A program made the translations under genes and the position numbers. A stretch of 13,038 bases of DNA from Oscillospiraceae bacterium (GTDB taxonomy: Bacteria > Bacillota > Clostridia > Oscillospirales > Oscillospiraceae), in contig JAHHRQ010000052.1 of NCBI GenBank assembly GCA_020025715.1, positions 1 through 13,038 on the forward strand, read 5' to 3'. The notes beneath the pieces are model-generated. The model saw only the letters and a list, made by a program, of their open reading frames with translations. It searched no databases and was not told the DNA's origin. This document shows, piece by piece, positions 7,176 through 12,432 of the stretch; within the stretch, counting starts at the first letter, position 1; the number at the start of each line of letters is the position of its first letter.

Positions 7176-8528
7176 ATGAAAAAGAATTTAAAAATTCTTT
7201 TAATATCGTTTCTGGTATGTTTATCCGTAGTTAATCTTGGGGGCTGCCTTAATACCGGCAGCCCCGCAGGTGAAAATCCTGCCGAAACATCCGAAGCTTC
7301 CGCCGAGATGCGTGACTATGCTTCTGAACTTACCCTCGATATGGATTCAGAAAGCATTAAGGAAACCGTAACGGTAAAAAGCTACGTTGACGGTGACACG
7401 GTGCATTTTAATGTACCCGAAACCATTGACGAAACCGGCGTTTTAAAGGCAAGATTTTTAGCCGTAAATACTCCCGAATCCACAGGAAAAATTGAGGAGT
7501 ACGGCAAAGCTGCGTCCGAATATACCAGAGAAAAGCTCTCCTCTGCCTCTTCTATCATAATCGAGTCAGATGATGAGCACTGGAACCTTGATTCCACCGG
7601 CGGCAGATACCTTGTCTGGGTATGGTACAGACAGGATGACTCCGCCCCCTATCGCAACCTTAACCTTGAGCTTCTGCAAAACGGCCTTGCCGCTGCATCC
7701 TCCACTGCAAGCAACCGCTATGGAGAGGTGTGTATGGCCGCACTCAATCAGGCGAGAGATATGAAGCTCAAGCTGTATTCAGGCCAGCCCGACCCTGACT
7801 TCTTCTACGGCGACGCTATTGAGCTGAGCTTAAAGGAGCTTCGCTGCCACATAGAAGATTATGTCGGGTCTAAGGTTGCCTTTACAGGTATTGTCTCAAA
7901 GCACAGCGGCAACGGAGTTTACATAGAGGCATACGACGAGGAAACCGAAATGTACAACGGCATTTACGTTTACTACGGTTTTAACCTCTCCGGCGCAGGT
8001 CTTGATATTCTTACCCCCGGTAATGAAGTCCGGATTGTCGGCACCCTCTCCTATTATGAGGGTAATGACAGCTATCAGATTTCCGGCGTTTCTTACAGGG
8101 CGGCTAAACCTGATGATCCTGACAATCTTCAAAAGCTCAGCGACGGCCATGAGGCCGCTTACCTGCCTGTAACTTCCGATACCCTCTATAACGGAAAGGT
8201 ATCAGTTGAGGCAGAGGGTGAAGTCATGGAGTTTGATTTCGCTGAACTTGCAAAGGATACAACGGTCAGTATGGAAAATCTCCGTGTAAATTCTATTCGC
8301 ACTACCACCAACAAAGACAGCTCCTCCTACGGCGCTATGACCTTAAAATGCGAGAGCGACGGTATTCCCGTTACTATCCGTACCGAGGTTCTGCGTGATG
8401 ATAACAATAAAATCATCGGGGAGGACGTTTATTCCGGCAAAACGATAGACGTTAAAGGTATCGTTGACTGCTATAAAGGTGAATACCAGATAAAGGTATT
8501 CTCCCCCAACGATATTACAATCAAATAA
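7176..8528 (+). CDS. Lipoprotein with staphylococcal-nuclease-like domain and two probable OB-folds
   Basis: A 450-residue predicted surface lipoprotein. The signal peptide is at 1-23, with the lipobox LGGC and lipid-attachment Cys24. An acidic Ser/Glu/Ala linker leads to an SNase (thermonuclease) domain at about 62-203: YVDGDTV supplies Asp72/Asp74, ARFLAVNTPES carries Arg93, Thr99 and Glu101, and STGGRYLVWVW carries Arg144. These match nuclease Asp19/Asp21, Arg35, Thr41, Glu43 and Arg87. The Asp40 position is Asn98 here, so calcium binding or activity may be altered. The C-terminal half holds two beta-rich modules that look like OB-folds: about 225-306 (VGSKVAFTGIV to YYEGNDSYQISG) and about 360-448 (ENLRVNSI to KGIVDCYKGEYQIKV). 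Expected role: degrading or binding extracellular nucleic acid. No Shine-Dalgarno is visible before the ATG, which lies 15 bases after the binding-protein stop, so translation may be low or coupled. The later Met45 would lose the signal peptide. Confidence 0.88.
   Translation: MKKNLKILLISFLVCLSVVNLGGCLNTGSPAGENPAETSEASAEMRDYASELTLDMDSESIKETVTVKSYVDGDTVHFNVPETIDETGVLKARFLAVNTPESTGKIEEYGKAASEYTREKLSSASSIIIESDDEHWNLDSTGGRYLVWVWYRQDDSAPYRNLNLELLQNGLAAASSTASNRYGEVCMAALNQARDMKLKLYSGQPDPDFFYGDAIELSLKELRCHIEDYVGSKVAFTGIVSKHSGNGVYIEAYDEETEMYNGIYVYYGFNLSGAGLDILTPGNEVRIVGTLSYYEGNDSYQISGVSYRAAKPDDPDNLQKLSDGHEAAYLPVTSDTLYNGKVSVEAEGEVMEFDFAELAKDTTVSMENLRVNSIRTTTNKDSSSYGAMTLKCESDGIPVTIRTEVLRDDNNKIIGEDVYSGKTIDVKGIVDCYKGEYQIKVFSPNDITIK
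7240..7265 (+). promoter_or_regulatory. Strong GC hairpin inside the start of the nuclease gene
   Basis: GGGGCTGCC (7240-7248) pairs perfectly with GGCAGCCCC (7257-7265) around the loop TTAATACC. No T-run follows, so it is not an ordinary terminator. It lies about 80 bases after the binding-protein stop codon and covers the lipobox codons of the next gene. Hairpins 3' of binding-protein genes in ABC operons are known to protect the upstream mRNA. Here such a hairpin would also lower expression of the nuclease. This role is inferred from position only. Confidence 0.5.
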
Positions 8529-8549
8529 TGATAAAATAAGGAGCGAACT

Positions 8550-9284
8550 ATGAAAAAACTTATTGCATTAGTCCTTATGCTCACACTTTGCTTTACCGTA
8601 TTTACCGCATGCGGTCAGGAAACTCCCTCCGAAACTGCTGACGAAAATACAGCTGTAGGAGTAGCTGATGATCTGGCTGCTGCTGAGGAATACCTTGCAA
8701 CCATGTACAGAAATGCTCCCGCCACCCGCGTTGCTGACTATCAGGTAGTCGGTAAGCTGGTTGTCGGTGACTCCGCTTTCGATGTAGAGTGGACCGCAGA
8801 CTCCGAGACCGTCAAGTTCGTTAAGGGCGAGGACGGTATGGTTACTGTTGATATTGACGAGCAGAACCCCGATGAGGTTAATTACGTTCTTACCGGTACC
8901 ATTTCCGACGCAAACGGCAACACCAAAACTGTCACCTTTGAGCAGAGAGTTCCCGCTGCTATCATTATCACCGAGGACATGACCGATGAGGACATCGTTG
9001 CTGCTGTTTACAAACTTGAAAATGGCGTTGCAATGGCTGATCCCCTTACCCTTACCGGTGTTGTTGCTTCTATCGAGGGTGAATACAATCCCAAGTACAA
9101 GAACATGAACCTGACCATGGTTGTGGGTGAACTGACTGAGAACCCCATCGTCTGCTTCCGCATGGGCGGCGAAGGTGCTGAGAACGTCAAGGTCGGTGAC
9201 ACCATTACCGTTTCCGGTATCATCAAGAACTACAAGGGAACCATCGAGTTTGACGCAGGATGCACTCTGGATGCTATCGGCTGA
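8550..9284 (+). CDS. Lipoprotein with Ig-like and OB-fold-like domains
   Basis: A 244-residue predicted surface lipoprotein of unknown function. The signal peptide runs to the lipobox FTAC with Cys21, followed by an acidic/Thr linker. Residues about 42-135 resemble an atrophied bacterial Ig-like domain (DDLAAAEEYLATMY; VEWTADSETVKF; VNYVLTGTISDANGN with a closing TVTFEQRVP). Residues about 163-241 look like an OB-fold seen in secreted Clostridia proteins (LTLTGVVASIEGEYN, YKNMNLTMVVGE, VKVGDTITVSGIIKNYKG, TIEFDAGC). That module resembles the C-terminal modules of the nuclease encoded just upstream. AAGGAG (8538-8543) gives a good ribosome site, and the gap to the nuclease gene is 21 bases. 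It is the last gene before the terminator at 9363-9402. Domain names are from pattern recognition, not a search. Possible roles are nucleic-acid or glycan binding beside the importer. Confidence 0.85.
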   Translation: MKKLIALVLMLTLCFTVFTACGQETPSETADENTAVGVADDLAAAEEYLATMYRNAPATRVADYQVVGKLVVGDSAFDVEWTADSETVKFVKGEDGMVTVDIDEQNPDEVNYVLTGTISDANGNTKTVTFEQRVPAAIIITEDMTDEDIVAAVYKLENGVAMADPLTLTGVVASIEGEYNPKYKNMNLTMVVGELTENPIVCFRMGGEGAENVKVGDTITVSGIIKNYKGTIEFDAGCTLDAIG

Positions 9285-9362
9285 GAATAGTTTAAACGCA
9301 TAAACGGATGCTTTTTATTAAGTTTCCTTAGTGCATTCAATTAAAAAATTTCACAGTAAACC

Positions 9363-9402
9363 AAAACCGGATTTGATTTAAATAATCAAGTCCGGTTTTT
9401 TT
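9363..9402. terminator. Long hairpin terminator between convergent genes
   Basis: AAACCGGA (9364-9371) pairs with TCCGGTTT (9391-9398), then a T-G wobble, then TTGATT (9373-9378) with AATCAA (9384-9389), leaving the loop TAAAT. This makes a stem of about 15 bp followed by a T-run through 9402. It ends the importer operon on the + strand. The A-run on the left arm gives a shorter T-run on the - strand, so it may also stop transcription of the carboxypeptidase gene, whose stop codon is about 110 bases away. The rest of 9285-9514 is AT-rich and holds nothing else recognisable. Confidence 0.9.
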
Positions 9403-9514
9403 AATTATTTTGAGTTTTATCACTCATTTTTGCGTATGTAACATTAAAACTGATTTTTAAAAATTCCAAATACTCCTTCTTTTAGCGTTTTCTATATACC
9501 GTTACTTTTAAAAT

Positions 9515-10330
9515 TTAATCATCTATATAGAGGTCATAAAATTCCTCGTAACATAAATTATTTTCAACCATATATGTTGCAACATCTTTTCCTAAATATC
9601 GAAAATGCCATGGCTCATAAATTATTTTTGTTATATCCTCCTTATCCTTTGGATACCGCACCACAAATCCGTATTCATGGCAATGTGCACTCATCCATTT
9701 ATATAAGTCTGTATTTTCAAGCTCACTTGTTTTGAAGTCGTAATATCTATCGGTAATATCGCACGCCAATCCTGTTTGATGTTCTGACGTTCCCGGTACT
9801 GCAACAATGCGTGCGGCATCTTCCCTGCTGTACCCTTGACCCAGTTTTCGGTTAAACAGATAATTCTGTTCGTTATAGCTTCTATACCCTGATGACAAGA
9901 ATACATTCAGTCCTTCATTTCTGGCTGCCTCTACAAAAGCTTGCATCGGCTCTATAATTCTCTCGTCGAACTGCTGTTGTTCCAGCTTTGCCAGTGGAGG
10001 TTCATATTTTTCTATATTAGTATCAGGGTTGGCCATTATAAACTCCCATGAATTTATATCTATTTCAGGAGGCTTTGGAAGTCCCAATTTTAAAGCTCTC
10101 CCCTCAGGTGTATTTGGGTCTGCCGTTGGTGTTGGTTCAGTGGTATTTTCCGGTATTAGCTGTGCGGTGGAATTATTTTCTCCGACAGATATATTATCAG
10201 TGTTGTTTCTAATCTCTGCATTATCTTCACCGTTTATGCTATTGCTTAGTTTGGGTAGAGATATATTTAATCCAACAAACAGGACAACTAAAACAGCAAT
10301 CACAATTTTGACAGATTTTCTTCTATGCAT
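9515..10330 (-). CDS. VanY-type zinc D-alanyl-D-alanine carboxypeptidase
   Basis: A 271-residue membrane-anchored peptidase that would trim the terminal D-Ala of peptidoglycan stem peptides on the outer surface. The N-terminus is positive (MHRRKSVK) followed by one hydrophobic helix (about 8-24) without a lipobox, so it is an uncleaved anchor or Sec signal. A low-complexity Asn/Thr/Pro/Glu linker follows (about 30-78). The catalytic LAS-family domain (about 110-260) shows SSGYRS at 146-151, SEHQTGLACD with zinc ligands His184 and Asp191, and EPWHFRYLG with Glu239 and zinc ligand His242. All key residues are present. The start is supported by AAGGGG 8 bases upstream on the - strand. It lies downstream of the zinc-importer operon on the same strand, and its enzyme needs zinc. 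No vanR/vanS, vanH or vanX is present, so a housekeeping wall role is likelier than glycopeptide resistance. Confidence 0.94.
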   Translation of the reverse strand: MHRRKSVKIVIAVLVVLFVGLNISLPKLSNSINGEDNAEIRNNTDNISVGENNSTAQLIPENTTEPTPTADPNTPEGRALKLGLPKPPEIDINSWEFIMANPDTNIEKYEPPLAKLEQQQFDERIIEPMQAFVEAARNEGLNVFLSSGYRSYNEQNYLFNRKLGQGYSREDAARIVAVPGTSEHQTGLACDITDRYYDFKTSELENTDLYKWMSAHCHEYGFVVRYPKDKEDITKIIYEPWHFRYLGKDVATYMVENNLCYEEFYDLYIDD

Positions 10331-10345
10331 AAAGCAATCCCCTTA

Positions 10346-10381
10346 CTGATTTCTTATAATCAGGCCGTATTTTACATTGAA
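10346..10381 (-). promoter_or_regulatory. Weak promoter with a palindrome over the -10, upstream of the carboxypeptidase
   Basis: On the - strand, TATAAG (10358-10353) lies 17 bases after TTCAAT (10381-10376), a poor -35. The -10 lies within an inverted repeat CTGATT/AATCAG (10346-10351 and 10358-10363, 6-base spacer). A repressor site or a small hairpin in the 5' leader are both conceivable. No clear terminator separates the small lipoprotein gene (ends 10420) from this region, so the gene may also be read from the zinc operon. Confidence 0.3.
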
Positions 10382-10419
10382 TTTTAGAATTTATCATTTC
10401 AGCTTATACACACACTACT

Positions 10420-10881
10420 TTATTCCACCTCAGCATTGGATAAATATAAAAATGCTCCCCAAGGTTCTTTATATTGTTCTAATATTCCTGTAACTGTAAT
10501 TTCTGAACCCTGTTCGGGAAGATCTTCAATGTTATCTTGTTTTTTCAGTATAAAATCTATTGGCAGTGAACAGCATTCCATTGCATCCGTCACAATAATT
10601 CCAAGATGCAGTTTATCAGGAATCGGATTGGAGTTTTTATCAAGCTCATAATAGAAGTCAAATGTTCCTCTCAGCTTAATAGTTTTTCCAAGATAATCTT
10701 CCGGAGACATATGGATTGCTAAGACCTCAGCATATGTCATTTGCTTATTAAATTCGGACATATCAATATCTATTGTTTGAACGAGATTTTCTTGTCCTTC
10801 ATTCGATTTTCCGCTGGAGCAGCCTGTAAAACTTAAACAGATAAAAATTACCAGTACAAAAATACAGCTTTTCTTTAACAT
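10420..10881 (-). CDS. Small OB-like lipoprotein with a Cys-Cys motif, last gene of the zinc-importer operon
   Basis: A 153-residue predicted surface lipoprotein: MLKKSC, a hydrophobic core, and the lipobox FTGC with Cys21. After a linker, residues about 48-152 form a compact beta-rich domain: YLGKTIKLRGTFDF, LHLGIIVTDAMECCSLPIDF with Cys103-Cys104, then GSEITVTGILEQY and AFLYLSNAEVE. The strand pattern and GKxIxLxG...GxxITVxG layout suggest an OB-fold. The Cys-Cys segment recalls that in the TIGR03943/YcgQ-type proteins found with YcgR-type permeases; this is from memory, not a search. The gene overlaps the end of the permease gene by 7 bp and has its own AGGAG site (10896-10892), so it is surely cotranscribed and probably translationally coupled. 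Its position suggests a role in metal capture or delivery to the importer, which is an inference. Confidence 0.86.
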   Translation of the reverse strand: MLKKSCIFVLVIFICLSFTGCSSGKSNEGQENLVQTIDIDMSEFNKQMTYAEVLAIHMSPEDYLGKTIKLRGTFDFYYELDKNSNPIPDKLHLGIIVTDAMECCSLPIDFILKKQDNIEDLPEQGSEITVTGILEQYKEPWGAFLYLSNAEVE

Positions 10882-11720
10882 TTTTTAAGGACTCCTATCA
10901 AAGAAAATATCAGAAATGCAAAAATATCAATCCCTACTATCGTAGAGCCTACAGGAGTACCGAATAGAATAGCTACAATAATTCCCAAAAAAGCGCAGCT
11001 TACTGAAAGCAGAGCGGAACAAATTATCACAGCTCTATAACTTTTAAATACGCGCATAGCCGAAAGTGCCGGAAAAATAATCAGTGCCGAAATAAGAAGA
11101 GAGCCTACAAGCTTCATGGCAAGTACAATAATTACCGCTGTTACAACCGCAATCATCAGATTATAGGACTTTACATTTATTCCTGTTCCTATTGCAAAGG
11201 CTTCATCAAATGTGACAGCAAATATTTTATGATAAAACAGCACATAAATTGTAATAACCAACACAGATAATACCGTGCTTAGCAGTACATCCGTTTTAGT
11301 CAGGGTTAAAATTGAGGTGGAGCCAAACAGCGTTGTACAAACATCTCCCGAAACATTTGCCGACGCCGAAAATATGTTCATAAGAAGATATCCCATTGCA
11401 AGTGCACTGACAGAGAGCAGCGCTATTGACGCATCTCCCTTGAGCTTGCTGTTTTGGCCGCGGTTCAAAAGCAGCACTGCACACAGAACCGTAACCGGCA
11501 GAATAAGAAGCATGTCATTTGAAAAATGCAGCACAGCAGCAATGCACATTATTCCGAAGGCTACATGTGACAGTCCGTCGCCTATAAAGGAAAACCTTTT
11601 AAGAACCAGAGTTACGCCCAGCAAGGATGAGCACAGGGCAATCAGGGTTCCGACAATCAACGCCCTGTACACAAAAGAAAACTGAAAATACATTTGAAGC
11701 TTTGAAAAAATCTCCGTCAT
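10875..11720 (-). CDS. znuB: Zinc/manganese-type ABC-3 permease (ZnuB-like)
   Basis: A 281-residue integral membrane subunit of a metal importer. It has about eight hydrophobic segments beginning with FVYRALIVGTLIALCSSLLG. Family landmarks are the LKRFSFIGDGLSHVAFG segment early on, DEAFAIGTGINV in the middle, and the MKLVGSLLISALIIFPALSA stretch, the signature of ABC-3 permeases. The start chosen is the ATG at 11720-11718. It overlaps the ATPase stop codon as ATGA (4-bp overlap) and has GGAAAGGA 9 bases upstream. A start 27 bases further upstream (11747) would add nine non-conserved residues and lie within the ATPase gene. The symbol is given for the family; zinc is favoured over manganese because the partner binding protein has a His-rich loop. 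Confidence 0.94.
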   Translation of the reverse strand: MTEIFSKLQMYFQFSFVYRALIVGTLIALCSSLLGVTLVLKRFSFIGDGLSHVAFGIMCIAAVLHFSNDMLLILPVTVLCAVLLLNRGQNSKLKGDASIALLSVSALAMGYLLMNIFSASANVSGDVCTTLFGSTSILTLTKTDVLLSTVLSVLVITIYVLFYHKIFAVTFDEAFAIGTGINVKSYNLMIAVVTAVIIVLAMKLVGSLLISALIIFPALSAMRVFKSYRAVIICSALLSVSCAFLGIIVAILFGTPVGSTIVGIDIFAFLIFSLIGVLKKC

Positions 11721-12430
11721 ATTATAGCATCCTTTCCAAACCTGCAAAACGCATGTGCATTCGGGTTATGCAAATATTCTTCCTTTGTACCGAAAAAATA
11801 GGAATTTTCGCCTATATGCAAAATATGACTTGCGTATTTCAAGGCTGCATCAATATCATGGGAAATCATAATTATTGTAAGCCCGTCTTTATTCAGGCTT
11901 TTTATAAGCTCATACATTTCTGCGGTTACCCGAGGGTCAAGACCTGTAACCGGTTCATCCAAAACAAGAAGCTTATCGGCAGCGCACAATGCTCTTGACA
12001 GCAGAACTCTTTGCTGCTGCCCGCCGGACAATTCCAGAAAGCTTTTTTTCGCAAGCTGCCGTATGCTCATTTTTTCCATTGTATTACCAGCTTTTTGTTT
12101 TTCCTCTTTATTGTAAAAAGGGCGAATTCCCCTCTTATTCAGGCAGCCGGACAGCACTATTTCCTGTACCGTAGCCGGAAAATCCTTTTGTATATCGTTT
12201 TTCTGGGGCAGATAACCAATGTCTTTTACACTAAGGCCGGCACCTAATCTGATTTCCCCCGAAATGGGGGAAATCAGTGTAAGTATAGTCTTAATCAAGG
12301 TGCTTTTTCCGGAGCCGTTTTCGCCGATTATGTATAAATAGTCTCCGGGGTTTACCTGAAAGCTGAGATTTTCTATCAGCCTCCTGCCATCGTATCCCAG
12401 ACTCAGATCATTACAGCTAAGCAGGGTCAT
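11717..12430 (-). CDS. znuC: Zinc-type ABC importer ATPase (ZnuC-like)
   Basis: A 237-residue cytoplasmic ATPase that drives the metal importer. Walker A GENGSGKST is at 36-44, the Q-loop at Gln76 (GYLPQ, typical of metal-type ATPases), signature LSGGQQQRV at 134-142, Walker B LLVLDEP at 154-160 followed by TGLDP, and H-loop His191 (MISHD). FPATVQEIVLSG is the segment after the Q-loop that is usual in the ZnuC/MntB group. It starts 2 bases after the binding-protein stop codon; the only ribosome-site-like sequence is GAGG about 13 bases upstream, so coupling to the preceding gene is likely. A perfect 12-bp hairpin (12249-12277) lies within the coding sequence. Confidence 0.95.
   Translation of the reverse strand: MTLLSCNDLSLGYDGRRLIENLSFQVNPGDYLYIIGENGSGKSTLIKTILTLISPISGEIRLGAGLSVKDIGYLPQKNDIQKDFPATVQEIVLSGCLNKRGIRPFYNKEEKQKAGNTMEKMSIRQLAKKSFLELSGGQQQRVLLSRALCAADKLLVLDEPVTGLDPRVTAEMYELIKSLNKDGLTIIMISHDIDAALKYASHILHIGENSYFFGTKEEYLHNPNAHAFCRFGKDAII
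12249..12277. repeat. Perfect 12-bp inverted repeat inside the zinc ATPase gene
   Basis: CTGATTTCCCCC (12249-12260) and GGGGGAAATCAG (12266-12277) are exact reverse complements around a 5-base loop. On the coding strand the hairpin spans codons for LISPISGEIR, a normal stretch just after Walker A. No T-run follows on either strand, so it is not a standard terminator. It may slow translation or affect mRNA stability between znuA and znuB, or be a chance result of the coding sequence. Confidence 0.6.
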
Positions 12431-12432
12431 AA

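Noticed and set aside
9515..10330. Vancomycin-resistance cluster
   Set aside because: Only a VanY-type peptidase is present, with no vanH, ligase, vanX or two-component regulator nearby; such peptidases are common in wall maintenance.
11721..11747. Earlier start for the zinc permease adding nine residues
   Set aside because: The ATG at 11720 has a well-placed GGAAAGGA and the typical ATGA overlap with the ATPase stop; the extra residues are not family-like.
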